NCBI RefSeq assembly: GCF_042466665.1
Contig: NZ_CP162102.1
Location: forward strand, 62,001 to 126,000
Origin: Peterkaempfera podocarpi
GTDB taxonomy: Bacteria > Actinomycetota > Actinomycetes > Streptomycetales > Streptomycetaceae
Length of the DNA stretch: 64,000 nucleotides
Direction of reading: 5' to 3'
Shown: piece by piece, positions 1 through 9,102 of the stretch
Numbering within the stretch: position 1 is the stretch's first letter
Layout of the letters: every line of letters starts with the position of its first letter
The notes under the pieces: generated by a model
Database searches by the model: none
What the model saw: only the letters and a program-made list of their open reading frames with translations
What the model was told of the DNA's origin: nothing
Position numbers and translations under genes: made by a program

Positions 1-153
1 CACACCAACCCGCCCCGCCAACACCTCCACCGTCCGCTCAGGAGTACCGCTGGACGGCCGACCACGCAACACCATGTCCCCATAGGTCACAACGTTCAAA
101 GCCGTCGTCCCCGCAGCCCCCGCCAGCAGACCCCGCACCACGGTTCGCCTCAT
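1..153 (-). CDS. Conserved hypothetical protein, N-terminal part only
   Basis: The reverse strand reads open from an ATG at 151-153 to the window edge, giving 51 codons without a stop. The translation begins MRRTVVRGLLAGAAGTTALN and continues through a short region containing TYGDMVLRGRP and TPERTVEVLAG. This resembles the start of a conserved Streptomyces protein with one N-terminal hydrophobic segment (residues about 7-24). The family's function is unknown to me. The rest of the gene lies outside the window, so length and domains cannot be judged. Confidence 0.6.
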   Translation of the reverse strand, partial: MRRTVVRGLLAGAAGTTALNVVTYGDMVLRGRPSSGTPERTVEVLAGRVGV

Positions 154-390
154 GCCCCCCACGTGCCCAACACCACAGACCCCAAACCGGGACGGAACCC
201 CACCCACCACCGCACCGGCCGGGCAGCTGCACACGCCCGGACAGCCACACCCAGGCCACATCCCCACCGCAGCCGAAGAACAACGGATCCCCAACGTCCA
301 GCCGCAGCAAAGCGCAGCTGCTCAAAACCCTTCCGCCGCAGCAGTCCTTCGCCCTCGCGCATCCACCCTACCCACCCCCGAACCCGCCCT

Positions 391-921
391 TCACCAGTCG
401 CGCGGAACGCCACGTCGGTCCTGGGCGAGCGCAGCGACCAGCAGGTCACGGGCTTGCTGGTCAAAGGCCACGAGCCGGATCTGCTCGACGCCGGTCGGCG
501 AGGATCTGAGCGTGGCAACGGCGATCTGCGCGGCCTCCTCGGCCGGGAACCCGTAGACGCCCGTGGCAATCGCCGGAAACGCGACGCTCTTGGCACCCAG
601 TTCGTCCGCGACCTCAAGGCAACGCCGGTAGCAGGCGGCAAGCACCTCGGCCTCACCGTAGTCGCCGCCTTCCCAGACCGGGCCGACGGTATGGATCACA
701 TGCCTCACCGGCGGCTCGAGATCGAAAGCCGGCGTCGCCATCGCGTCGCCCGGCTCGCAGGGACCGATCGCAGCACCCGCGTCCGCCAGACGCCGACCCG
801 CCGCCCGGTGAATCGCGCCGTCCACGCCGCCGCCGCCCATCAGCGACTCGTTCGCCGCAGTCACGATGGCGTCCGTGTGCTGGAGCGTGATGTCACCCTG
901 AACGACCTCGATCACAGCCAT
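391..921 (-). CDS. Macrodomain protein (O-acetyl-ADP-ribose deacetylase type)
   Basis: A 176-residue protein that is almost entirely one macrodomain. Visible signatures are VVQGDIT near residue 7, the substrate-loop motif TAANESLMGGGGVDGAIHRAAG (split here as TAANESLMG and GGGVDGAIH, residues 21-41), HTVGPVW (77-83) and the phosphate-loop motif FPAIATGVYGFP (115-126). Proteins of this kind hydrolyse O-acetyl-ADP-ribose or remove ADP-ribose from proteins in the cytoplasm. The reading frame runs further upstream, but the ATG at 919-921 sits directly before the conserved first strand, so I chose it. It stands alone, without obvious operon partners. The family is certain; the physiological substrate is not. 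Confidence 0.9.
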   Translation of the reverse strand: MAVIEVVQGDITLQHTDAIVTAANESLMGGGGVDGAIHRAAGRRLADAGAAIGPCEPGDAMATPAFDLEPPVRHVIHTVGPVWEGGDYGEAEVLAACYRRCLEVADELGAKSVAFPAIATGVYGFPAEEAAQIAVATLRSSPTGVEQIRLVAFDQQARDLLVAALAQDRRGVPRDW

Positions 922-1745
922 GGCCCGATGATGCCACCAGCACCCAACGACACCACAGCAACGCATGCACGCAGATCGGCGAGAAGGACAAGCAGACGCG
1001 CGCCCTCGGGGGTGTCCACGCACCCCAAGACGACCGGAGCCCCTCCCCCACCCGGGCGGCCGACCGTGCACGACGGGCGAGGGAACAGCAGATCCGGCGC
1101 CGGACACAAGGCCCTTGCCGCACAGGACCCGCGCGCGGCCTCGGCACCACGCCGAGCACAACTCCCGTGACCGGCAGCCGGAATCGGGGCAGCACACCGG
1201 GCACACCTGACAGCAGCCCAGCACAGCGCGGCCCGGCCCGGCCCGGCGACGGGGACCAGCAGCCGCACCACCACCAGCCAGACACCGCCGTCGCCGATGC
1301 ACCCTTCGAGCAGCTCGATGAAGACCACACCAAAGACGGCAAAGTCACCGCGAAAGGCCTCCGCACCGAGCAGCTCCAGGCACTCCTGCACCCGGGTCCG
1401 GGCCCTCCTCGACAACGGCACGGCGAGGATCGACGCCGCGCGTTCAACCTCCGGATCCCTTCCCCGTCAGCCCGGCAGCAAGAACAATCCGAAAGCATCC
1501 CTGGGGACCCCGGAAAACCGTGGGATTTTCGCCGTCGATGCCGGCAAGGCGAGCGCAGAGTCGGCCGAACCCGCCCAACAGCTCGACGCAGACCAGGGCG
1601 CAAGGGCCGCCGCAGTCAACTGCCCGCGCCCGGTTGTCGACGGTGAGCGATTTCCCCAGCGGCGACCGCTTTCGCGTCAGCTATTTCCCCACCCTGGCGG
1701 TCACGTGTCCCCAGGGGAAGGCTATCGCGCGACACCAGGGTGACG
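922..1745. other. Region without a recognisable gene
   Basis: Open frames exist on both strands but are Arg/Pro-rich and typical of high-GC shadow frames. A short reverse-strand stretch near 1290-1410 reads like protein (VQECLELLGAEAF, FAVFGVVFIELLEG), but it has no continuation. It may be a worn gene remnant. No repeat, tRNA or clear promoter was seen. Confidence 0.4.
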
Positions 1746-2333
1746 TCAGCCGAGAGCGCGGGGCCCACGTGCGACGAGCGGCCGGCTGTCGTCCTCTGGC
1801 AGAACCGCGAGGAAGCGCCAGCCGCCGTCTTCGACACGGGCCAGACCAATGGTCCTGGCAATGTTGAAAGCCTCGATGGCGGGCTCTGCGCCATCAGTCA
1901 GTGAGTCGAGGCGGGCGTAGTGTCTGGCCAGGCTTGCGGCGGGACCGCGGATCCATAGACGCACTTTGGCCCCTTTCCGGAGGGCGGCGAGGAGGTCGTC
2001 GCGGGCCTGTCCTGGGTCGGCGGCCTGGAGCCAGTCATGAAGTCGCTCTTGAGCGCACGGCCTTGTCGGAGCCGCTTTGGCCCGCTGGCGGCAATCCGGA
2101 CACGCCTTGCGCCGTGCTGGCTCGAAGAGATGCCGATAGCGGGTCATCTGGTTCTCCGGTAGGCCGCAGAGCGTCCCGCCCTCTCCCATGGCGTGTTCGA
2201 CGCGGGGCATGCCCGTTACCAGGCCAGCACCGAAGCTGGCTGCCTCCCGCGCGGTCGCGAAGGACCATCCGCCGCCTGGGTCACGAGTCACGTGGGTGAC
2301 GATGCCACAGCCATCTGTCCTGGTCAGCCCCAT
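1746..2333 (-). CDS. Hypothetical protein with a His/Cys zinc-site-like motif
   Basis: A 195-residue soluble protein. Residues about 47-82 contain HAMGEGGTLCGLPE and later ACPDCR, giving an H-x8-C...C-x2-C spacing. Small actinobacterial proteins with the same HA..G.LCG...CP.CR layout are thought to bind zinc. The C-terminal part (AARKGAKVRLWI, EDGGWRFLAVL) is a mixed alpha/beta stretch with no family I can name. The ATG lies 3 bp downstream of the stop of the SGNH hydrolase gene, so the two are very probably co-transcribed. Zinc binding is inferred from residue spacing only. Confidence 0.7.
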   Translation of the reverse strand: MGLTRTDGCGIVTHVTRDPGGGWSFATAREAASFGAGLVTGMPRVEHAMGEGGTLCGLPENQMTRYRHLFEPARRKACPDCRQRAKAAPTRPCAQERLHDWLQAADPGQARDDLLAALRKGAKVRLWIRGPAASLARHYARLDSLTDGAEPAIEAFNIARTIGLARVEDGGWRFLAVLPEDDSRPLVARGPRALG

Positions 2334-2336
2334 TCT

Positions 2337-3536
2337 TCAGTGACGACGTTCCCGCATCGAGTGGCTTGAACCCCGATGAGGCCAGCGTCCCGAATTGTTC
2401 AGGGTCCCCTTGGGCATGTCGGTGCTGGGTCTGGCGCATGCAGCGTCGCCGGCGGCACCGTCACAGCGCAGGTGCGCCGCCGGCGCGGTGAAATGCCCAT
2501 CCGGATGGGCCAGGGCCGCCACAGCGGTCCGGCGGCCCGCGGCCGGTAGGTCCGGCAGGTTGAGTGCAGCGATGGCCCCGACCGTCGCCCGGTGTGCGGC
2601 CAGCTCCAGCGCCGCGGTGGTCCCCCGGACCTGATGGCGGCATTCCACGGCAGCCAACCCCAGCAGGTCCGGGAGCAGGTCGGTGCAGCGGTCCAGGACC
2701 CACCGGGTGCCACGGGTCGCCATCCAGTGCACGCTCGCCGCCCGACCCGGCCCGGGGCCTTGGGGGGTGATGGACGGCGGCGCGCCGGCCGCCAGCCCGG
2801 CCGCCGCAAGCAGCGTGTGGAACTCCCTGGCCAGCAGACGGTGACCCCACTCGCTCGGGTGCAGCCGGTCCGCGCTCCACGCCGCCCGGTCCAGAACCCA
2901 GGAATGGTCGCCGATGTGCAGGTGCACAGCTCCGTAGTGCCGCGAGAGATGGTGAACGATGTGGTTGAGGGACCGCATCCGGCGGCCCAGCGGCCGGGCC
3001 AACGGCCACGGCAGCCCAAGCATCCGACCGGGATCCGGCAGACAAGCCGTCATGAGTACCGCACCCTGGGCATGCAGTGCCCCGAAAACGGTATCCAGGC
3101 GCAGGCAGATCGCCTCGATGTCGAAACCGCCACGCAACGTGTCATTGGCGCCGACCACAACCGAAGCCAGATGCGGGCGGTGACCCAGCGCCTCGGCGAG
3201 CTGCTCCCCCGCCACATCCAACGTCAGCGCACCACTGCCGGCACAGTTGAGCAGAACCACACCCCCCGGCTCCGGCCTGAGGGCAGGCGCCAGCAGAGCC
3301 GCCCAACCGCGCCACCCGCCACCATCGCCGCCGGGGACGGGATCACCAAGCCCCACGGTGAGCGAGTCGCCAAGAGCCGCGAACCGCAACGGCCGCCCCC
3401 CACCGAGCCCCCCACAACCGGCACCCGTGGGACCTGCGGGAGCTGCGGGGCCTGCGGGAGCTGCGGGGCCTGCGGGAGCTGCGGCACCCGCGGGGCCCGC
3501 GGCAGTGGCGTCATGGGCGGCGAGGAGGGCCGGCAC
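2337..3536 (-). CDS. SGNH/GDSL-family hydrolase
   Basis: The protein carries the block I motif FAALGDSLTVGLGDP with the nucleophile serine, the block III motif VVVGANDTLRGG, and the block V Asp/His pair in DRLHPSEWGHRL, so the SGNH catalytic triad is complete. Such enzymes are esterases or lipases. No convincing signal peptide precedes the domain. The frame is open to a start at 3836, but that extension contains an Ala/Pro/Gly repeat and a 39-bp tandem duplication. I use the GTG at 3534-3536; the true start could be closer to the domain, which begins near 3390. About 90 residues follow the catalytic domain. The next gene downstream starts 3 bp after its stop. Confidence 0.75.
   Translation of the reverse strand: MPALLAAHDATAAGPAGAAAPAGPAAPAGPAAPAGPTGAGCGGLGGGRPLRFAALGDSLTVGLGDPVPGGDGGGWRGWAALLAPALRPEPGGVVLLNCAGSGALTLDVAGEQLAEALGHRPHLASVVVGANDTLRGGFDIEAICLRLDTVFGALHAQGAVLMTACLPDPGRMLGLPWPLARPLGRRMRSLNHIVHHLSRHYGAVHLHIGDHSWVLDRAAWSADRLHPSEWGHRLLAREFHTLLAAAGLAAGAPPSITPQGPGPGRAASVHWMATRGTRWVLDRCTDLLPDLLGLAAVECRHQVRGTTAALELAAHRATVGAIAALNLPDLPAAGRRTAVAALAHPDGHFTAPAAHLRCDGAAGDAACARPSTDMPKGTLNNSGRWPHRGSSHSMRERRH
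3429..3486. repeat. Short GC-rich tandem repeat coding Ala-Gly-Pro
   Basis: About three copies of an 18-bp unit (CTGCGGGAGCTGCGGGGC) lie within the N-terminal extension of the SGNH hydrolase. They code a low-complexity AGPA stretch just before the catalytic domain. This argues that the N-terminus is a flexible linker or not translated. Confidence 0.7.
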
Positions 3537-3770
3537 CCCGCCCTGCCCGGAGCCCTCCTCGCAGACCTCCAGCCCGGTAGGGCTGATCGGCACACGGCGA
3601 TGACCCGCCGTCAGACTTCCCGCACTCAGATGGCGCGCGATGCGCAGCCGATCACGGACCGGCGCGGCGAGGCCGGCACGGGGCTCGTCGGACCGCCGGG
3701 CCGCGCCCGTACCGCCGGTCACGCGGCCACCGCCGCCCTGGCCGCGCCCTGCCGCCGGCCGTGGCCAAAC

Positions 3771-3848
3771 AGCAGCGGGTCCCCGGCGGCCCGCCAAAGG
3801 CAGGGGGCCAGCAGCGGGTCGCCGGCGGCCCGCCAAAGGCAGAGGGCG
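3771..3848. repeat. 39-bp tandem duplication
   Basis: Two adjacent copies (3771-3809 and 3810-3848), each starting AGCAGCGGGT and containing GGCGGCCCGCCAAAGGCAG, differ at only a few positions. They lie between the divergent SGNH hydrolase and mannosyltransferase genes, upstream of the start I prefer for the hydrolase. Confidence 0.85.
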
Positions 3849-4282
3849 GCGTCGGCGTCGGCGTCGGGCGGGGAGGATTCGGTGACGATGGCGACACGCA
3901 TACCGATGTTGTCGGCCAGACGCACGTGATTGCGGCCACGTCGATCTTTCGGTCGGGGGAACGCCTCATGAGCGTTCGTCTCCCCACCCCGGCGGACACC
4001 GCCGCCGGCACCCAGACACCCCCCGGGGAGCGGCGCACGAGGGTGAGCACCAGCACCCGCCGCCGCACTGGGGGTGGGGGTGGTCCTTCGAGGACACCAC
4101 CCGGCATCGCCCCCTCACGGCGACCTGCACCGAGCGTCCCAGCCCCACCGCCAAGGTGGGCCACCACGAGCCGGAGAAGCAGCGCCACCTCAAGCCGTGA
4201 ATGCCAGGGTGTCCCCCGTTGCGCGCACGGCCGTTCAACCGGACGACGCCCACGGGTCACCCGGCACCGGCACGCTGCCCGA

Positions 4283-5602
4283 GTGACGGAAGGTGCAGCC
4301 TGCCGGTGGCTCGGATTCGCCGGAGCAACCGCGCTGGCCCTCGGCGGCCTCGGCGGCGCCGGGGCGCTCCCGGTGCAGGACATCCTCACCCACCCCTCAC
4401 TGGGCGTGTTCGCCGCCTACTTCGGACTCGTCCTGCTGATAGCCGCCTGGTGGTGGCTCGGCCGCATCATCCGGTCCTCACCGACCCCGACCCGCTGCCG
4501 CGACCTGGTCCTGGTCCTGGCCCTGTGGGCCGCACCGCTGCTGCTGGCACCGCCGCTGTTCAGCCGGGACGTCTACAGCTACCTGGCCCAGGGCGCCATG
4601 GTCCGCGCCCACATCGACATCTACGCCTACGGCCCCGATCAGCTCGGAGGCCCGCTGGCCGCCCAGGTGCCGCCGATATGGCGCGACACCCCGGCCCCCT
4701 ACGGTCCGGTGTTCCTGGCCCTGGCAGCGGCCCTGGAACCCGCCGGGGTGGCGGGCATGCGGCTGGCGGCGCTCGGCGGGGTCGCCCTGATGGCCGCCCT
4801 CCTGCCCCGGCTCGCCCGGCGCTGCGGCGCCGACCCCGCCGCCGCCCTGTGGCTCGGCGGCCTCAACCCGCTGGTACTGCTGCACCTGGTGGCGGGCGCC
4901 CACAACGACGCGGTGATGCTCGGCCTGCTCGGCGCCGGCCTACTGGCCGCCCTCGCCGGAGCACCCGTACGGGCAACCGTGCTCGTGACCCTCGCCGCGC
5001 TGGTCAAGGCGCCCGCCGCACCGGCACTGGTCGCCGTCGCCCTGCTGTGGCAGACCCAGCTCGGCGGCGACCGCCACGCCGCCGCACGGGCCTGGGCCGC
5101 CGTCGCAGGACTCGCCGCGACGGTCACCGCCGCCGTCACGGCAGCAACCGGAACCGGCTACGGCTGGCTCAGCGCCCTGAGCACACCCGTGACACCCCTC
5201 AGCTGGTCCCTCACCGCCGCCCTGGGCCACGCGTTCGGCGACGTCCCCCTCTGGCGGGCGGCCGGCCTGACCGCCACCGCCGCCACCGCACTGATCCTGT
5301 GGCGGCGCAGGACACGCCTGGGACCGATATACGCACTCGGGCTCACCCTCACCGCACTCGCCCTCCTCGGCCCCGCCATCCGACCCTGGTACATCCTCTG
5401 GGGCTGCTTCCTCATCGCCGCAGCCGCACCCCACACCAGCCGCATCCGCCGCCACACCGCCACCCTCAGCGCCCTGATGGCCCTGGCCGTCCTGCCCAGC
5501 GGCTTCGCCCCCCACGGCAACCAGGTGGCCCTGGCCGTCGGCGGCGGCGCACTCGCGGCACTGACACTGCTGTGCCTGCGCGCAGTGCGCACGCCGACGT
5601 GA
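4283..5602 (+). CDS. MptB-like polyprenol-phosphomannose alpha-1,6-mannosyltransferase
   Basis: A 439-residue integral membrane protein with about a dozen hydrophobic segments. Early in the sequence it has the loop FSRDVYSYLAQGAM, in which the RDVYSY acidic site follows the first helices. It continues with APYGPVFLALAAAL, HNDAVMLGLL and the late loop GPAIRPWYILWG. These match the GT-C fold MptB family, which uses polyprenol-phosphate-mannose on the outer membrane face to build mannose polymers. The GTG at 4283 precedes the first membrane helix by about ten residues; the open frame extends upstream with Arg/Pro-rich sequence. The stop overlaps the next gene's GTG as GTGA, so the pair is translationally coupled. 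The acceptor in this organism is unknown. Confidence 0.85.
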   Translation: MTEGAACRWLGFAGATALALGGLGGAGALPVQDILTHPSLGVFAAYFGLVLLIAAWWWLGRIIRSSPTPTRCRDLVLVLALWAAPLLLAPPLFSRDVYSYLAQGAMVRAHIDIYAYGPDQLGGPLAAQVPPIWRDTPAPYGPVFLALAAALEPAGVAGMRLAALGGVALMAALLPRLARRCGADPAAALWLGGLNPLVLLHLVAGAHNDAVMLGLLGAGLLAALAGAPVRATVLVTLAALVKAPAAPALVAVALLWQTQLGGDRHAAARAWAAVAGLAATVTAAVTAATGTGYGWLSALSTPVTPLSWSLTAALGHAFGDVPLWRAAGLTATAATALILWRRRTRLGPIYALGLTLTALALLGPAIRPWYILWGCFLIAAAAPHTSRIRRHTATLSALMALAVLPSGFAPHGNQVALAVGGGALAALTLLCLRAVRTPT

Positions 5603-6885
5603 GACGCCCCGCGCTCCTCGCGCTCCTCGCATTCACTGCGGTGTTCATGGCCACGGTGCCCTACTACCGGGGCTGGTTCGACCTGTACGTCTACTACGGC
5701 ACCGTCGACAGCTGGCTACACCGCGGCGGCCGGATCTACGACTACCACCTGCCCGGCACCCCCTACGGCTTCACCTACCCACCCTTCGCCGCACTGTGCA
5801 TGGCACCCCTCACCCTGATCCCACGCGCTGCCGCGGTGGCAGCCGTACTCGCAGCCAACATCGCCGCCTCCGCCTACACCCTCCGGCAGTTGGCACCCCG
5901 CCGATGGCCACCCGCCGCAGTGGCCTGCCTGTTCGTGATGCTCGAACCCGTCCGCGACACCCTCAGCCTCGGCCAGGTCAACCTGCTGCTCCTGGCCCTG
6001 GTCCTGACCGACCTCCGCCCCCACCGCCTGACCGGCGTCGGCACCGGCCTGGCCGCCGCCGTCAAACTCACCCCCGCCCTGTTCATCGCCTCCCTGCTCC
6101 TCACCCGCCGGTGGCGGGCCGCCGCCACCGCCACCGGCGTCGGAGCCGCAGCCACCGCCGCCGGCTGGCTCGCCGCACCCGGCCCCTCCCACACCTACTG
6201 GACCCACGCCCTGTGGGACACCAACCGCGTCGGCTCCCTCTCCTACATCTCCAACCAGTCACTACGCGGCGTCCTCAGCCGCCTCGGCGACCCCGGCGGC
6301 CCGCCCCTCTGGGCCGCCGGGGTCCTGGCGATCCTCTGCCTATGGGCCCGACGCATCCACCGCACCCACAACGACGCCCTCACCACCACCGCCCTCACCG
6401 GCACGGCAGCCTGCCTCATCAGCCCCGTCACCTGGGTCCACCACCTCATCTGGCTGCTCCCCGCACTCGCCGTCCTGCTCCGCCACCACCGCCGACGCGC
6501 AGCCACGACCTACACCATCCTGTGCTCCAGCGTGGTCTGGCTATGGCGCGACCACCCCTCCGGACCCACCGCACTCATCGGCGCCAACACCTACGTCTGG
6601 CTGACCCTGTGGCTCCTCCTCACCCTCCCCCACCACCCACCAACCCCCCGGCACCCACCAACCCCAGCCCCGGCCGGCGCCCGACCACCCAGACCACCCA
6701 GACCACCCAGACCACAGGTACGACAACAACCCGAACCCGCCACCACCCGCCACCACCCCGAACAAAGAACCCCACGCGACTCCTCGCCACCTACTCCCAC
6801 ACCAAACTGCCCACCACCAAAGCCACGCCGAACAACCCGACAACACCACAGGAGAATCACGGCATCCGACGGACCGACGGACTGA
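5599..6885 (+). CDS. GT87-family membrane mannosyltransferase (DUF2029)
   Basis: A 428-residue polytopic protein whose GTG overlaps the stop of the MptB-like gene. It shows the GT87 pattern: a first helix, an external acidic loop (GWFDLYVYYGTVDSWLHRGG), the YGFTYPPFAALCMAPL motif, LSLGQVNLLLLALV, AAVKLTPALFI, and the late loop SPVTWVHHLIWLLPAL. Family members are polyprenol-phosphate-mannose dependent alpha-mannosyltransferases. Together with MptB this suggests a two-enzyme unit for a mannosylated envelope glycan or lipid. After about residue 345 the protein becomes a Pro/Arg/His-rich tail of some 80 residues. That tail is unlike the family and may reflect loss of the normal stop. Confidence 0.85.
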   Translation: MRRPALLALLAFTAVFMATVPYYRGWFDLYVYYGTVDSWLHRGGRIYDYHLPGTPYGFTYPPFAALCMAPLTLIPRAAAVAAVLAANIAASAYTLRQLAPRRWPPAAVACLFVMLEPVRDTLSLGQVNLLLLALVLTDLRPHRLTGVGTGLAAAVKLTPALFIASLLLTRRWRAAATATGVGAAATAAGWLAAPGPSHTYWTHALWDTNRVGSLSYISNQSLRGVLSRLGDPGGPPLWAAGVLAILCLWARRIHRTHNDALTTTALTGTAACLISPVTWVHHLIWLLPALAVLLRHHRRRAATTYTILCSSVVWLWRDHPSGPTALIGANTYVWLTLWLLLTLPHHPPTPRHPPTPAPAGARPPRPPRPPRPQVRQQPEPATTRHHPEQRTPRDSSPPTPTPNCPPPKPRRTTRQHHRRITASDGPTD

Positions 6886-7019
6886 CAGCCCACACCGCCC
6901 CGGCCGAAGCCGGCAAGGACCTCAACGCGCCCCACCCCGACGGCAGAGGACAACCCACCAACACCACCCCGAAGCCGACCCTCAGTCGGCAACAGCACCA
7001 GAGGCCGATCACACGGCGA

Positions 7020-7424
7020 TCACGACCGCGGCGGCCGCACCCAGGGAGCCAGACGCTCCCCGGCCGCCAGGTTCTCACGCCAGTACCGGAACACGATTCC
7101 CCGAACGACCTCAAGCCGGCCCGCAGCGATCAGCCCCGAAGCCGGTTCAGGACCACCCGCATCCGCCTCGAACGCGACAACCACCGCCGGCACCTCACCG
7201 ACCTGCCCCGCCACCAACCGGACCTCATCCGGTGTCGGCTCACGGAAAATCGGCTCGTGGAAAACCGCCGGGCACATCACGAACACCGGATCGCTGAAGA
7301 CCAGTTCCAGGCCATGGTGATACGACAAATCGTAACCAGCGCCCAACCGCAGCCGGCCAGCATCCCAACCGACAACATCCCAATCCCACCACGAACCCTC
7401 CGGAAGCCGAACCACCAACCCCAC
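7020..7424 (-). CDS. Hypothetical protein
   Basis: A 134-residue soluble protein starting at a GTG. It has protein-like composition in a neighbourhood of low-complexity shadow frames. Notable stretches are WDWDVVGWDAGRLRLG, YDLSYHHGLELVFSD, PAVFHEPIFREPT and VPAVVVAFEAD. I cannot assign a family; the size and alpha/beta pattern would suit an immunity-type or small enzyme-associated protein, but nothing in the context supports either. No partner gene lies on the same strand. An ATG at 7429-7431 is out of frame. Confidence 0.6.
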   Translation of the reverse strand: MGLVVRLPEGSWWDWDVVGWDAGRLRLGAGYDLSYHHGLELVFSDPVFVMCPAVFHEPIFREPTPDEVRLVAGQVGEVPAVVVAFEADAGGPEPASGLIAAGRLEVVRGIVFRYWRENLAAGERLAPWVRPPRS

Positions 7425-8494
7425 CCCCCATCAAGCACGCCGCACAGACACCACAACCCACAACCTCACCGCCCACCACCAGAAGATGTCCACACCACCA
7501 CCCACCCACACAAAGAACGACAGCCGCCTCAACCACCACCAGGACCGACCCCACGACACCTCGAACCGGCACATCCCCCACCGCCACCCACGCCGCGCTC
7601 ACCGCCATTTCGGCACACGAGCCGCCGAAGGGCGGCTCCTCACGGAAACAGCCGCTCCAACACCCCGCCCATACCGGAGATCCGCCTCCTGATCAGCCCG
7701 AACCCGTACCCCCGCCGGCCCAGCCAGCTCGCCGATCAGGTCCTGGCCGGTCCTGACCGGTCCTGACCGGTCCTGCCGGTCGTCTTCGTCCGTGCCGTGC
7801 CGTGCCGTGCCGTGCCCGAGCCGTTCACCGCCCCGGCCTCACCGGAAACCGATTCCATGCCCTGGATGGCCGCCGACGGCGGGATCGGCGGGACGGGACT
7901 GCGGCGCTGCGCCCGGGATGCTCCGTCCCGAACAGCCTGACCCGGCGGAGAACGGCGCCCCATGGACCCTGTGTCGTTGACGGCGAGGGCCGTGTCGTCG
8001 ACCTGCACCGGGGCGGCCAGGCGACCATGGCGCGCGGGCTCGCCGCCCTCCGCGTCGGAGTGTCCGCGGCCTTCGGCCGTCGGACGGTCCGCTGGGCCGA
8101 CCAGCGGTTCGCCCACCGGTTTGCGGGAGGGCCGACGCCGGCCCTCCCCCCACGTACGGCCGGGAGCAGGCCGCCCACGAGCGGCGGCAGTGGCGGCGAC
8201 ACCTGTCTGCGTATGCGGTCGCGGTGCCCGTGAGGGGGCTTTTCACCCTGCTGGCCGGTGACCTCACCGGGCTCGCGCCGATGTGGAGGCCAACGGGCGT
8301 CTGGCGGATCGTCGCGGTTATCGACTTCCAGATCTCGTTCAGCTACACCGTCGCGCCCCGCAAGGCGAAATCACGACCCTCGGGGCCGGCGGCACCCCAG
8401 CGGAGGGGACCGGACTCCGGGACCCATGGGCAGCGCTTGCTGCCCGAACGGACACAGGTCTCCCCAGTGGACACAGAGCGTCGTAGCTTCATGA
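7425..8494. other. Gene-poor stretch with short tandem repeats and a possible membrane-protein remnant
   Basis: No intact gene is supported over about 1.07 kb. On the forward strand, 8155-8370 reads as HERRQWRRHLSAYAVAV, then GVWRIVAVIDFQISFSYTV. These look like two membrane segments of a small protein whose upstream part lies in another frame, so this is probably a decayed gene. The remainder is Arg/Pro-rich shadow sequence. Confidence 0.35.
7739..7816. repeat. 10-bp and 5-bp tandem repeats
   Basis: Three to four copies of GGTCCTGACC lie at 7739-7778. About five copies of CGTGC follow at 7791-7816. They are in non-coding DNA and would be prone to slippage. Confidence 0.85.
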
Positions 8495-9031
8495 TCACCG
8501 AAACCTGTGCCCGCCTTGCCGTCGGCCCACCTCATGCCGCCTATCTGCGCGACCTCCATGACCCTCATTCATGACACGTCCGTCCGTGACCGTCCCGGTG
8601 ATCCGGTCGATGAGGTTGAGGGCGTGGGCCAGGATGTGCCGGTCGTCCTCGTTCAGGGACTTGTCCAAGGCCTCGGCGAGAACGCCGACGCGCCGGCGGC
8701 GGTCCGCGTCAATCGCGCTCTTCCCGGACGTCGTCAGCGTGAGGATCTTCTTGCGGCCGTCGTCCGGGTCGGGGCCGACGGTCAGACAGCCGGCATCGGT
8801 CAGCTCTTTGACGGTCGCGGCCATCGTCTGGTGGCGCACTCCGCGGCTCGCCGCCAGGTCGGCCGTGGTCATCGGTCCGCGCACGTCGAGCAGGTCGAGC
8901 ACGGCCGCCGGGGTGGGGGCGAGCTGGTCGACGGTGCGCGTGCTGCGGACCAGAGCGCTGACTGCCGCCCTCAGGTGCGCGGCCAACTCGTCCGGGGAAG
9001 GCGCCGGTTCGTTCGAAGACGTGCTGTTCAC
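8495..9031 (-). CDS. MarR-family transcriptional regulator
   Basis: A 178-residue protein with a winged helix: TPAAVLDLLDVRGPMTTADLAASRGV is followed by the recognition helix HQTMAATVKELTDAGC and the wing DPDDGRKKILTLTTSG (residues about 40-110), then a C-terminal dimerisation helix. MarR proteins repress divergent genes and respond to small ligands. It is transcribed away from an MBL-fold hydrolase gene, which starts 72 bp away. An AGATAT-N8-ATATCT inverted repeat lies in the gap. The start is GTG with no visible Shine-Dalgarno. The last 25 residues are basic and poorly conserved in appearance. Confidence 0.88.
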   Translation of the reverse strand: MNSTSSNEPAPSPDELAAHLRAAVSALVRSTRTVDQLAPTPAAVLDLLDVRGPMTTADLAASRGVRHQTMAATVKELTDAGCLTVGPDPDDGRKKILTLTTSGKSAIDADRRRRVGVLAEALDKSLNEDDRHILAHALNLIDRITGTVTDGRVMNEGHGGRADRRHEVGRRQGGHRFR

Positions 9032-9042
9032 ATGGCCAGGCT

Positions 9043-9062
9043 AGATATATGCAGGGATATCT
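9043..9062. promoter_or_regulatory. Candidate MarR operator in the divergent promoter region
   Basis: The perfect inverted repeat AGATAT-N8-ATATCT stands in the 71-bp gap between the divergent MarR and MBL genes. It is directly followed by the palindrome CTGTACAG (9061-9068). It is strongly AT-rich against a GC-rich background. The spacing suits a winged-helix dimer, and autoregulation is inferred. Confidence 0.55.
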
Positions 9063-9102
9063 GTACAGTACCGCCTGTAGATCTTCTGGTGAGGAGCCGA
9101 CA

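Noticed and set aside
163..1170. Long forward open frame (about 335 codons)
   Set aside because: It runs antisense to the clear macrodomain gene and is Arg/Pro/Thr-rich shadow sequence.
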